Program-made: the position numbers and the translations under genes
Notes under the pieces: model-generated
The model's database searches: none
The model's input: the letters and a program-made list of their open reading frames with translations, nothing else
Told to the model about the DNA's origin: nothing
In this document: one piece after another, positions 16,203 to 24,387 of the stretch
How positions within the stretch are numbered: the stretch's first letter is position 1
Layout of the letters: each line of letters begins with the position of its first letter
NCBI GenBank assembly: GCA_051155775.1
Contig: DAXETV010000046.1
Span: 1 to 64,000 of the forward strand
Length of the DNA: 64,000 nt
Source: CAYSCZ01 sp051155775
GTDB lineage: Bacteria; Bacteroidota; Bacteroidia; Cytophagales; Cyclobacteriaceae
Reading direction: 5' to 3'

Positions 16203-18200
16203 TTAGTTTAAGCTGGCAGATGGTTCTGTCCAGTTGCCATCTTCTTTTATCAATTCAATTAATTCGTCCAGTGCTTTTTCAGAGGGGACGCCTCTTTTCA
16301 TTACTTCTTTACCCTTATAAAGGGTTATCTTCCCCTTTCCTGAACCAACATACCCATAATCAGCATCAGCCATTTCCCCGGGCCCGTTAACAATACAACC
16401 CATAATGCCAATTTTGATTCCTTTTAGGTGATCTGTACGCTTTCTGATCATAGCTGTCGTTTCCTGTAAATCAAACAGCGTTCGGCCACAAGAGGGACAT
16501 GATATATATTCAGTTTTGGTTATTCTTGTTCTGGCAGCTTGCAAGATTCCAAAAGCAGTGGAATTATATTGTTTAAGCTGTCTTATCTGCACTTGTTGTT
16601 TATCATAGGTGTTTTTTTCAAAACCCATCATCACACCATCACCCATACCATCTATTAATAATCCTCCCAGATCTGTTGAGGCGTAGATCATTAATGGATC
16701 TTCTTCCAGATAAGGATAGTCTCTTTTTATGATCACAGGCGTAGATAAATTATTTTCTATTAACCAAAAGAAAAACCTTCTCAGGGCCGCCATTGCATGA
16801 CTTTTGACTGTTTGAAGAACCAGAACTATATCATTTCTACTTTCTAAGAAGATTTTTAATGACTCCTCAGCGTCAATATCATTAACCTTTAGAAAATTAA
16901 GTTTGGAATGAAAATGTTTTACACTCTCTAATTCTTGTCTTTCGATAAGGGGATACTTGTTTGCCTGGTCATCTAATGTTTGCCAGATAGTGTAATCAAG
17001 CACTTCTTTTAATCCATTAGGCAACATGAAAGCAATCGGATTTTTTCCCGTGTAGATGTAATCACATCCAACGTCATTCATAGTCCATTTATCCAGCTCA
17101 GGAAGGTAAAAATGTCCAATAGATTTTAAGTCAGGTACTTCAACTTTTTTCACCCTGCTGAAGTCTGCCATTACCCTGGGGACATTGCTATCTCCGAAGT
17201 TGAGCACTTCCTGTGTTGCCCTTTTTTCATATTCAAATGGGTTGATGGGTGAGCTGTCAACAGGTTTAATAACTTCATGACCTGCTCTATGAATGTACCG
17301 GTCAACCATAATTTTTGCAACAGGGCCTTCAACTTCGGGCTCTTCCGTAAGAGAAACCCTCACCGTATCACCCAGTCCATCCTCTAATAATGTACCAATA
17401 CCCACTGCGGATTTAATCCTTCCATCCTCAGCTTCACCAGCCTCCGTCACCCCGAGATGAAGGGGATATGGTTGTAGTTTTTCAGACTCAAGCTTGTTAA
17501 CCAACAATCTATAAGCCTGTACCATAACCTGTGGGTTACTTGCCTTCATTGACACTACGATATCGTAGTATCCCAGATCTTCACATATACGAATAAATTC
17601 AAGCGCTGACTCGACCATCCCTAAAGGCGTATCTCCATACCGGCTCATAATCCGGTCGGATAAAGAGCCATGATTGGTTCCAATGCGCATCGCGGTACCG
17701 TATTCTTTGCAGATTTTTACTAATGGTGTGAATCGCTTCCTTATCCTCTCCAATTCAGCAAAGTAGCTCTCATCGGTATACTCGATTTCCTCAAATTTCT
17801 TTTTATCGGCATAGTTACCAGGATTTACCCTTACTTTTTCAACTAACCGCGCAGCTATCTCAGCGGCATTGGGCGTAAAATGTATATCTGCGACCAGGGG
17901 TGTTTGGTAACCGTTTTTTCTAAGCTCATCCTTGATGTTTTTAAGGTTTTCAGCTTCTTTCACACTTGGTGCTGTTATCCTCACATATTCACAACCAGAC
18001 TCTATCATTCTGATTGACTGCTTCACCGAGCCAAGGGTATCCATGGTGTCTACGGTTGTCATGGACTGTACCCGGATTGGATTATTACCACCGAGCGGTA
18101 CACCACCGATATTTACAACCCGCGTTTTTCGTCTCGAGTAGGAAGTTAAACTGTTACAATATTTTATTTTGTTAATAAGGTCTATATCTGCTATGCTCAT
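16203..18200 (-). CDS. ispG: (E)-4-hydroxy-3-methylbut-2-enyl-diphosphate synthase
   Basis: 665 residues: the long IspG/GcpE form with an extra middle domain, as in Bacteroidota, chlamydiae and plants (E. coli form ~370). N-terminal TIM barrel: NIGGVPLGGNNPIRVQSMTT, RITAPSVKEAENL, RVNPGNYADKK, MRIGTNHGSLSDR. C-terminal iron-sulfur domain: cysteines in SCPSCGRTLFDLQETT and MGCIVNGPGEMADADYGYVG. It converts MEcPP to HMBPP in the MEP isoprenoid pathway using a 4Fe-4S cluster. First gene of a leftward operon; an exact -7 box lies ~22 bases upstream of the ATG. Confidence 0.97.
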   Translation of the reverse strand: MSIADIDLINKIKYCNSLTSYSRRKTRVVNIGGVPLGGNNPIRVQSMTTVDTMDTLGSVKQSIRMIESGCEYVRITAPSVKEAENLKNIKDELRKNGYQTPLVADIHFTPNAAEIAARLVEKVRVNPGNYADKKKFEEIEYTDESYFAELERIRKRFTPLVKICKEYGTAMRIGTNHGSLSDRIMSRYGDTPLGMVESALEFIRICEDLGYYDIVVSMKASNPQVMVQAYRLLVNKLESEKLQPYPLHLGVTEAGEAEDGRIKSAVGIGTLLEDGLGDTVRVSLTEEPEVEGPVAKIMVDRYIHRAGHEVIKPVDSSPINPFEYEKRATQEVLNFGDSNVPRVMADFSRVKKVEVPDLKSIGHFYLPELDKWTMNDVGCDYIYTGKNPIAFMLPNGLKEVLDYTIWQTLDDQANKYPLIERQELESVKHFHSKLNFLKVNDIDAEESLKIFLESRNDIVLVLQTVKSHAMAALRRFFFWLIENNLSTPVIIKRDYPYLEEDPLMIYASTDLGGLLIDGMGDGVMMGFEKNTYDKQQVQIRQLKQYNSTAFGILQAARTRITKTEYISCPSCGRTLFDLQETTAMIRKRTDHLKGIKIGIMGCIVNGPGEMADADYGYVGSGKGKITLYKGKEVMKRGVPSEKALDELIELIKEDGNWTEPSASLN

Positions 18201-18221
18201 AATATATTAGGCTTACAAACA

Positions 18222-18229
18222 CAAATTTA
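18222..18229 (-). promoter_or_regulatory. -7 promoter box for ispG operon
   Basis: Read leftward TAAATTTG matches TAnnTTTG exactly; the ispG ATG begins 22 bases further on. No exact -33 element recognised. Confidence 0.55.
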
Positions 18230-18262
18230 ACCGATAAAGCTTTAGAATGGTTGCCATATATT

Positions 18263-18967
18263 TCACAAATCTCCTAATTGAGGCCTCAGTATAATATCCT
18301 CAACCACTGTAGATTTGGAAAGGTGATAGGTTGAATAAACAATCTCAGCAACATCTTCCGCTTTCATGAATCTTTCCCTGGGTATATCAACACCTTCCCA
18401 GCTGCTGGTAAAGGTAGCACCAGGCATAACCGCCGTTACTTTAATATTTTTATCCTTAAGTTCTTCCCTAAGGTTTTGCGATAAGCCGTACATCGCAAAT
18501 TTTGATATGCTGTAAGACCCACCATTAGGATATCCTTTAAGGCTTGCTACTGAGGCAATATTGAATATATGTCCACCTTGGTTTTGAATCATATTTTTAA
18601 TTAATCCTCTCGTGAGGTAATATGCACTGTATAGGTTTGTTTCTATCATTTTTTCCATATTTCCTTCTTCCTCCGAGTGAATTTCACCGGGGATAAAAAT
18701 CCCTGAGTTATTAATAAGCATTTCTATCGGTTGATTGAAAGATAAAACGTAATCAGCAAAGGCTTTCACCTCTTTTTTTTCAGAAAGGTCTGCCTGGAAA
18801 GTTTCAATTTTATTTTGGCCGTTTACAGCCTTCTTTAGTGCTTCCAGGTCAGAAGCACTTCTGCTGCAGGTAATGATCTTTAATTTATCCTTAGAAAATT
18901 TTTCAATGATGGCGCGTCCTATACCTTTCGTGCCTCCAGAAATTACAAGTAACTTTGATTCAGACAT
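18263..18967 (-). CDS. Short-chain dehydrogenase/reductase
   Basis: 234 residues of classical SDR type: cofactor motif VISGGTKGIGRAI (TGxxxGxG class), NNSG motif in LINNSGIF, catalytic YxxxK in SYSISKFAMYGLS with upstream Ser in IASVASL, and PG motif in AVMPGATFTSSW. The arginine-bearing CSRSASDLEAL after beta-2 suggests NADP(H) preference. Substrate not deducible. Divergent from the MlaE-type gene, sharing a 46-base gap. Some relatives are annotated as sepiapterin-reductase-like or FabG-like; neither is supported specifically. Confidence 0.85.
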   Translation of the reverse strand: MSESKLLVISGGTKGIGRAIIEKFSKDKLKIITCSRSASDLEALKKAVNGQNKIETFQADLSEKKEVKAFADYVLSFNQPIEMLINNSGIFIPGEIHSEEEGNMEKMIETNLYSAYYLTRGLIKNMIQNQGGHIFNIASVASLKGYPNGGSYSISKFAMYGLSQNLREELKDKNIKVTAVMPGATFTSSWEGVDIPRERFMKAEDVAEIVYSTYHLSKSTVVEDIILRPQLGDL

Positions 18968-19013
18968 TTTTTGTATTTATTTCGTTTTCACTTAAACAAG
19001 TTGCAATTCGATT

Positions 19014-19763
19014 GTGACCAAAAAACTCTTTATGAAGAGCATTGGCAAATATTTAATATTTCTTGGGGAATTATTCGTTAGAAGGGAAAGTTTTAAGGTT
19101 TATGTGGAGTTAATCCTGGATGAATGTATAAAAGTTGGCTATAATTCAGTTTTTATAGTTGCCATAGTATCCACTTTTATGGGTGCAGTTACCACCATTC
19201 AAACAGCATACAATTTAATTGCGCCTTATATTCCGGATTATGTTATTTCGCTGGTAGTCAGGGATATGACTGTACTTGAATTGGCACCTACTGTTATTGC
19301 TATTGTCTATGCAGGTAAGGTAGGGTCTAATATTGCCAGTGAACTTGGCACGATGAGAATATCAGAGCAGATTGATGCTTTAGAGGTGATGGGAATTAAT
19401 GCAACCTCCTATCTGGTTTTGCCCAAAATAATTGCATCGGTTCTTATGTACCCCATACTTGTGATTATTGCGGGATTTTTATCAATCTATGGGGGCTATC
19501 TTACAGGGATTTTAACAGGGGTAATCACAGGAACGGACTACATCTATGGAATCAGGGCGGAGTATAATGAATTCAATATTTTCTTCGCATTGATAAAAGC
19601 AGTGGTTTTTGGTTTTTTGGTGGCATCCATTGCGTCATTTAAAGGTTTTTTCACCAGTGGCGGTTCGCTGGAAGTAGGCAAGTCAAGCACATCGGCTGTT
19701 ACCAATAGTTGCATTGCCGTCCTGGTAGCGGATTATATCCTGGCCCAAATATTTTTAGGATGA
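19014..19763 (+). CDS. mlaE: MlaE-family ABC transporter permease
   Basis: 249 residues if started at the GTG; an ATG at 19032 (MKSIGKYLIFLGELF) is an equally good or better start, and no ribosome-binding site decides it. The MlaE signature is clear: STFMGAVTTIQTAYNL, VVRDMTVLELAPTVIAIVYA, GKVGSNIASELGTMRISEQI and DALEVMGINATSYLVLPK. About five membrane segments. Permease of an Mla-type phospholipid (or TGD-like) transporter. Its stop overlaps the ATG of the ATPase gene by two bases (ATGA). An MCE/MlaD gene is not adjacent. Confidence 0.92.
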   Translation: MTKKLFMKSIGKYLIFLGELFVRRESFKVYVELILDECIKVGYNSVFIVAIVSTFMGAVTTIQTAYNLIAPYIPDYVISLVVRDMTVLELAPTVIAIVYAGKVGSNIASELGTMRISEQIDALEVMGINATSYLVLPKIIASVLMYPILVIIAGFLSIYGGYLTGILTGVITGTDYIYGIRAEYNEFNIFFALIKAVVFGFLVASIASFKGFFTSGGSLEVGKSSTSAVTNSCIAVLVADYILAQIFLG

Positions 19764-20503
19764 TAGAAGTCAATAACATTAACAAGTCATTTAATGGTAA
19801 AGAAGTCCTGTATGATATCAATTGCAGGTTAGAAAAAGGACAGACAAACCTCATTATAGGAGCCAGTGGTACAGGAAAGAGCGTGCTTCTTAAATGTATT
19901 GTAGGGTTAATGCAACCCGATACGGGTCATGTACTTTATGATGGCCGTGACTTTACTTCCCAGGATAATGAGGTAAAAACGGAAATAAGAAGGGAAATTG
20001 GTATGCTGTTTCAGGGCGGTGCATTGTTTGATTCTAAGACTGTGGAGCAAAACGTTATGTTTCCTTTGGATATCCTCACGAAGATGCCATTAGAGGAGAA
20101 GCTGGAGCGCGTTAATTTTTGCCTGGATCGCGTAAATTTACAAAATGTAAACAACAGGATGCCATCGGAAATTAGTGGTGGAATGAAAAAAAGGGTTGGG
20201 ATAGCCAGGGCTATTGTAAACAAACCGAATTATTTATTCTGTGATGAGCCAAACTCTGGGTTGGACCCCCAAACGTCTATTAGAATTGATAATTTGATTA
20301 AAGACATTACCGACGAACTTGACATAACGACAGTGGTGGTTACACACGATATGAATTCAGTAATAGGTATCGGGGACTGGGTGATGTTTATTTATAACGG
20401 AAAAAAACTTTGGGAAGGAAACAGTAAGGACATTACAGACTCGAAGGTGAATGAATTAAATGATTTCGTTTTTGCAAATAAATTAATGAAGCAATGGAAA
20501 TAA
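19760..20503 (+). CDS. mlaF: MlaF-like ABC transporter ATP-binding protein
   Basis: 247 residues from the ATG at 19760; a longer open frame starts at 19709 inside mlaE but the ATGA overlap marks the true start. Motifs: Walker A GASGTGKS, Q-loop MLFQGGALFDS (the FQ-GALFDS form typical of MlaF), signature ISGGMKKRVGIARAI, Walker B YLFCDEPNSGLDP and switch His in VVTHDMNS. Powers the MlaE permease for lipid movement between membranes. The role fits its translational coupling to the permease gene. Confidence 0.92.
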   Translation: MIEVNNINKSFNGKEVLYDINCRLEKGQTNLIIGASGTGKSVLLKCIVGLMQPDTGHVLYDGRDFTSQDNEVKTEIRREIGMLFQGGALFDSKTVEQNVMFPLDILTKMPLEEKLERVNFCLDRVNLQNVNNRMPSEISGGMKKRVGIARAIVNKPNYLFCDEPNSGLDPQTSIRIDNLIKDITDELDITTVVVTHDMNSVIGIGDWVMFIYNGKKLWEGNSKDITDSKVNELNDFVFANKLMKQWK

Positions 20504-20585
20504 GTTCCTCAATTAATTTACCCTGGTAGATAACATTTATCGCTCCATTTGCTTAAGTTATTGATGGTTTTTTAACAAATGTATT

Positions 20586-21215
20586 ATGTTGTTGGATGTA
20601 CATCTAAATCTATTTGAATCCAGGTTTGAACCTCAGCTTAGAAAGGAAGTATTGCTAAACGGTCGGTTAAAAAAAGTAAATGCCGGTGATGTTCTGATTT
20701 CTACTAATGCCACGGTTAAAGAAGTTCCCATACTTATTTCAGGTGTCCTAAAGGTGCTCAGGCAGGATGACAAAGGCCATGAGGTGTTATTATACTATCT
20801 GGAGTCCGGGGATGCATGTGCTATGTCAATGAATTGCTGCATTAGTGGTCAGGAGAGTGGCTTTAAAGTATTGGCCGAGGAGGATTCGGAAATGATCATG
20901 ATTCCATTATTAATCATGGATGACTGGTTAAAAAAATTCTCATCCTGGCGAAAATTTGTATTCCAATCCTACAATGATCGCTTTCTGGAATTGATGCACT
21001 CCATTGATAGCATGGCCTTCATGAAAATGGATGAACGTTTACTTAATTATCTATTGGATAAGAAACAATCTTCAGGATCTTACATTATCACCAAAACCCA
21101 CCAGGAGATAGCCGAAGAGTTAAACACCAGCAGGGTTGTCGTATCTAGATTACTAAAACAACTTGAGCAAAAAGGTCTTGTCGAATTGTATAGACAGCGA
21201 ATAGAGGTCTTATAA
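20586..21215 (+). CDS. Crp/Fnr family transcriptional regulator
   Basis: 209 residues. N-terminal cyclic-nucleotide-type beta barrel (about 20-120) with GVLKVLRQDDKGHEVLLYYL and ESGDACAMSMNCCISG; three cysteines occur close together there (C79-C87 region), which might suit redox or metal sensing, but no Fnr cluster pattern is evident. C-terminal winged helix with TKTHQEIAEELNTSRVVVSR and LLKQLEQKGLVEL. The esterase gene starts 4 bases after its stop, suggesting co-transcription. Target genes unknown. Confidence 0.88.
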   Translation: MLLDVHLNLFESRFEPQLRKEVLLNGRLKKVNAGDVLISTNATVKEVPILISGVLKVLRQDDKGHEVLLYYLESGDACAMSMNCCISGQESGFKVLAEEDSEMIMIPLLIMDDWLKKFSSWRKFVFQSYNDRFLELMHSIDSMAFMKMDERLLNYLLDKKQSSGSYIITKTHQEIAEELNTSRVVVSRLLKQLEQKGLVELYRQRIEVL

Positions 21216-21219
21216 GCTA

Positions 21220-21870
21220 ATGATCAACAAGGTATCCTATTCCCACCAGGCCAGTTATTCAACCTTGAATAATATTTCATCCAAAACGAAGTATATATGG
21301 TTTGTCTGTCACGGGTATGGACAGCTATCCAGGTATTTCATTAAAAAATTTGAGGGGTTAAATCCTGACGAAAATTACGTTATTGCTCCACAGGGATTAT
21401 CAAAATTTTACCTGGATGGGAACTATGGACGGGTAGGTGCTTCCTGGCTCACAAAAGAGGAACGCACCCTGGATCTTGAAAATCAGATGAAGTATCTGAA
21501 AGCGGTATATGATCAGGGCTTAAAGAAACTAGATATGAGTAAGTTTCAACTAATATTATTGGGCTTCTCGCAAGGTGCAGCAACTATTTCAAGATTTACT
21601 GCACGTTATAAAGTATTATTTAAAAAGTTAGTCCTTATTGCCGGCGGCTTCCCTCATGAGTTGACGGATGAGGATTTTGAATATTTAGGTAACTCAGGAG
21701 AGGTATTGACACTTGTTGGTGATCAGGACCAGTATTACAACCAGGCAGTTTACCAGCAGGAAATATCCAGTATGAAAAGTGTTTTCCACGGGAAATTAAT
21801 CCATCATGTTTTTGGCGGTAAGCATGAATTAACAGCAGAAATAATTAAAGGCGTTCTTCAGAACGATTGA
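21220..21870 (+). CDS. Serine esterase of the phospholipase/carboxylesterase family
   Basis: 216 residues with alpha/beta hydrolase fold. Nucleophile elbow LLGFSQGAATISRF (GFSQG), Asp in TLVGDQDQYY, and His in FGGKHELTAEI complete the likely triad; the oxyanion region is FVCHGYGQLSRYF. Similar to YpfH/acyl-protein-thioesterase-like enzymes acting on small esters or lysophospholipids. Its last 26 bases overlap the 3' end of the opposing glycosyltransferase gene. Follows the Crp/Fnr gene by 4 bases. Confidence 0.82.
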   Translation: MINKVSYSHQASYSTLNNISSKTKYIWFVCHGYGQLSRYFIKKFEGLNPDENYVIAPQGLSKFYLDGNYGRVGASWLTKEERTLDLENQMKYLKAVYDQGLKKLDMSKFQLILLGFSQGAATISRFTARYKVLFKKLVLIAGGFPHELTDEDFEYLGNSGEVLTLVGDQDQYYNQAVYQQEISSMKSVFHGKLIHHVFGGKHELTAEIIKGVLQND

Positions 21871-22576
21871 AAGCCCAATATTTTTTGGCATATCCTGATA
21901 CATCCATTCCAAGAATAAATTGGATCCAGATGGTAAAGTCTTTGAAGAATGTTTTCATCACACCATTTTTTGTAAACCTTCTCGAGGATGTAATTACTGG
22001 TGATTTTATCAGTTTTAGTTTACCTGTTTTAATAAGTTCTGCGCACAAATAGGCACTCTCCATTAGTTGTTTTTCAGGAAAACCTCCAATTTGTTCTAAA
22101 ACAACTTTTCTACAAAAAATAGCCTGGTCGCTGTAATACCTTTTCCTGATTCTGTAACGGGCCCTGTTTACCAGTTGCACGAAAAGTAACGAAAGGTTTT
22201 TTTTATCAAAAGCAAACTCGAAAGCTCCTCCTACCACCTCCTGTTTTTGCATTAAATCTAAAATCAGCTGATCGTATCTTTTTGGCAGAATAGTATCAGC
22301 ATCCAGAAATAGTAAGATATCCCCGTTAGCTCTATGAAACCCGAAGTTCAAGGCCTGGTATTTATAACCTGAGAATTCCGGTTTTTCGAAAACTTTTAGT
22401 TTCAGTTCTTTGGCAATTTCTAACGTTTTGTCTTCGCTTCCGGTGTCGATCACGATTATTTCAATTGACCCGTTATTTTGCGCTCGATCAAATACAGCAT
22501 TAACCGTCTGCCTCAAATATTTCTCCTCATTTAATACGGGAATTACTATCGATATAAGAATATTCCTTTTTTTCAA
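21845..22576 (-). CDS. Family 2 glycosyltransferase (TIGR04283-like)
   Basis: 243 residues. GT-A start ISIVIPVLNEEKYLRQTV, then IIVIDTGSEDKTLEIA, ALNFGFHRANGDILLFLDAD with the metal-binding DAD, and YYSDQAIFCRKVVLEQIGGF. The size and order fit the small GT2 subgroup TIGR04283, sometimes linked to arsenosugar pathways, though nothing here supports that link. No transmembrane anchor beyond a weak C-terminal hydrophobic patch. Convergent with, and overlapping by 26 bases, the esterase gene. Confidence 0.82.
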   Translation of the reverse strand: MKKRNILISIVIPVLNEEKYLRQTVNAVFDRAQNNGSIEIIVIDTGSEDKTLEIAKELKLKVFEKPEFSGYKYQALNFGFHRANGDILLFLDADTILPKRYDQLILDLMQKQEVVGGAFEFAFDKKNLSLLFVQLVNRARYRIRKRYYSDQAIFCRKVVLEQIGGFPEKQLMESAYLCAELIKTGKLKLIKSPVITSSRRFTKNGVMKTFFKDFTIWIQFILGMDVSGYAKKYWAFNRSEERL

Positions 22577-22604
22577 GATATTATCGTACTATAAATCAAC
22601 CCTA

Positions 22605-22612
22605 TATATTTG
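22605..22612 (+). promoter_or_regulatory. -7 promoter box before the LolD-like ATPase gene
   Basis: TATATTTG matches TAnnTTTG and lies 5 bases before the ATG at 22618, again implying a leaderless or nearly leaderless message. Confidence 0.5.
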
Positions 22613-22617
22613 TCACC

Positions 22618-23307
22618 ATGGGATTGATCACTTTTAAAAACATAGATAAATTCATTGATTCCAAATATCAAAGAATTTTTATTCTTAAAGACCTCAACTT
22701 TGCGGTTAGTGATGGTGAATTTTTAAGCATCATGGGGCCAAGCGGCTCCGGAAAGTCAACCATTCTTAATTTGATTGGGATGTTGGATAAACCGTCAGCC
22801 GGTCAGTATTTTTTTATGGACGAGCCGGTCCATAAATTTAATGAACGTAAAACATCCAAAATTCATAAAGAGCATATTGGTTTTGTCTTTCAGGCTTACC
22901 ATCTCATTGATGAGCTTACGGTTTATGAAAACATTGAGACTCCATTGATATATCGAGGAGTTAAGGGCAAAGAAAGGAAAAGTATGGTCGCTGACATGCT
23001 GGATAGGTTTAATATTGTTGCCAAAAAGGATCTCTTTCCCGAGCAATTATCCGGTGGTCAGCAGCAATTGGTTGGGATAGCAAGGGCTATTGTTGGTTCA
23101 CCCAGGCTTTTACTTGCAGATGAGCCCACCGGAAACCTCCACTCTGAGCAAGGCGCCCACATTATGGATCTATTTACCAGGTTAAACAATGATGGCATGA
23201 CCATAATTCAGGTAACACATTCTGAAAAGAATGCAGCATATGGGTCACGCATCATACGACTGGAAGATGGCATGATAAAAAGTGATAAAAATGAAAAGGT
23301 GACCTAA
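22618..23307 (+). CDS. ABC transporter ATP-binding protein, LolD/MacB type
   Basis: 229 residues. Walker A MGPSGSGKST, Q-loop GFVFQAYHLIDELTVYEN, signature LSGGQQQLVGIARAI, Walker B LLLADEPTGNLHSE and switch His in VTHSEKN. The FQ.YHL..ELTV.EN form and ADEPTGNL are typical of the LolD/MacB/FtsE subgroup serving FtsX-like permeases in lipoprotein release, efflux or cell-wall control. No permease is adjacent. Its last 4 bases overlap the convergent proC gene. Confidence 0.88.
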   Translation: MGLITFKNIDKFIDSKYQRIFILKDLNFAVSDGEFLSIMGPSGSGKSTILNLIGMLDKPSAGQYFFMDEPVHKFNERKTSKIHKEHIGFVFQAYHLIDELTVYENIETPLIYRGVKGKERKSMVADMLDRFNIVAKKDLFPEQLSGGQQQLVGIARAIVGSPRLLLADEPTGNLHSEQGAHIMDLFTRLNNDGMTIIQVTHSEKNAAYGSRIIRLEDGMIKSDKNEKVT

Positions 23308-24089
23308 ATTTCTTTAAAAGACGCCAATATACCTTTTATCAGGGCGGAGCTGAACCCGCTATGTTCCATTTCATTTAGCCCTGCAATGGTACAACCCTTT
23401 GGTGTTGTTACCTTGTCGATCTCACGCTCCGGATGGTAGTTATGTTCTAAAATAAGTGAGGCAGCGCCTTTTGCAGTTTGAGCTGCAATTTTTTGAGCAG
23501 TTTCTGAATCAAATCCAATTTCAATGCCCCCCTGGGAGGCTGCCCTTATAAATCTCAGGGCGAAGGCAATGCCGCAAGCAGCCAGTGCTGTAGAGGCATT
23601 TATTAAGTTTTCTTCCAAAAATATGACCTCTCCTGCAGGCTTGAAAATATCCTCAACAAGTTTTTGAGCTGCTTCGTCAGCTCCGTCGGAAGCTATACAG
23701 GTCATGGATTGCCTTATCGCAATGGCAGTATTTGGCATAGCCCTAAATAAAACGCTGCTGTTGGGGATGATCGCTCGCATCTCCTTCAGTGAAATGCCTG
23801 TGACTGTAGAGACAATAATTTTATTGTCTCGGATATTATGCTTTATTTCCCTAAGTATTTCCAGGATTTGATAAGGTTTGATCGCCAGTATGATTATATC
23901 GGCATTTTCTGTGGCCAGTAGATTATCAGATGTGATCTGTGCCCCTTTATCAGCCAGGTATTGGATTTTATCCAATTTCCTCCTGGTAATGAACAATTGA
24001 TTTGCCGGTATTAACTTACTGTCTAATATTCCTTCAGCTATAGAGGACCCTAAATTTCCTCCACCAACTATTGAGATTGATTTATTCAT
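23304..24089 (-). CDS. proC: Pyrroline-5-carboxylate reductase
   Basis: 261 residues from the ATG at 24089 (MNKSISIVGGGNLGSSIAEG); the frame runs further upstream, but this start matches the usual length and places the Rossmann motif at the N-terminus. Family motifs: VSTVTGISLKEM, VLFRAMPNTAIAI, ASTALAACGIAFALRF and the C-terminal VTTPKGCTIAGLNEMEHSGF. Performs the last step of proline synthesis with NAD(P)H. A -7 box lies about 25 bases upstream of this ATG, supporting the shorter start. Confidence 0.93.
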   Translation of the reverse strand: MNKSISIVGGGNLGSSIAEGILDSKLIPANQLFITRRKLDKIQYLADKGAQITSDNLLATENADIIILAIKPYQILEILREIKHNIRDNKIIVSTVTGISLKEMRAIIPNSSVLFRAMPNTAIAIRQSMTCIASDGADEAAQKLVEDIFKPAGEVIFLEENLINASTALAACGIAFALRFIRAASQGGIEIGFDSETAQKIAAQTAKGAASLILEHNYHPEREIDKVTTPKGCTIAGLNEMEHSGFSSALIKGILASFKEI

Positions 24090-24113
24090 GCTATGAAATT
24101 TTCGTATAAGCTT

Positions 24114-24121
24114 CAAAAGTA
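24114..24121 (-). promoter_or_regulatory. -7 promoter box for proC
   Basis: Read leftward TACTTTTG matches TAnnTTTG exactly; 24 bases separate it from the proC ATG at 24089. It would lie inside the coding region if the longer start (24116) were used, so it supports the short form. Confidence 0.55.
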
Positions 24122-24387
24122 GGTATTTGTAATAATCTTGGTTGTGATTTTGTTACCTTATCATTATTCCCTAATAAAATAATATTGCTCCAATATTGGT
24201 TTTAAAAGTATTTATTCAATTTATCACCTACTAAAATTACTGGATTGTTATCCATCAGAATGATCTGATTTTTATGGAAGTTTATGTTTGATTAAGTTCA
24301 CCGATTAAACCAATTTATTGTGATTTGAAAAGTTCATCTATAACTTTCAATTTCAATACCCGTTAACCAATTTTAATATTGCTCATC

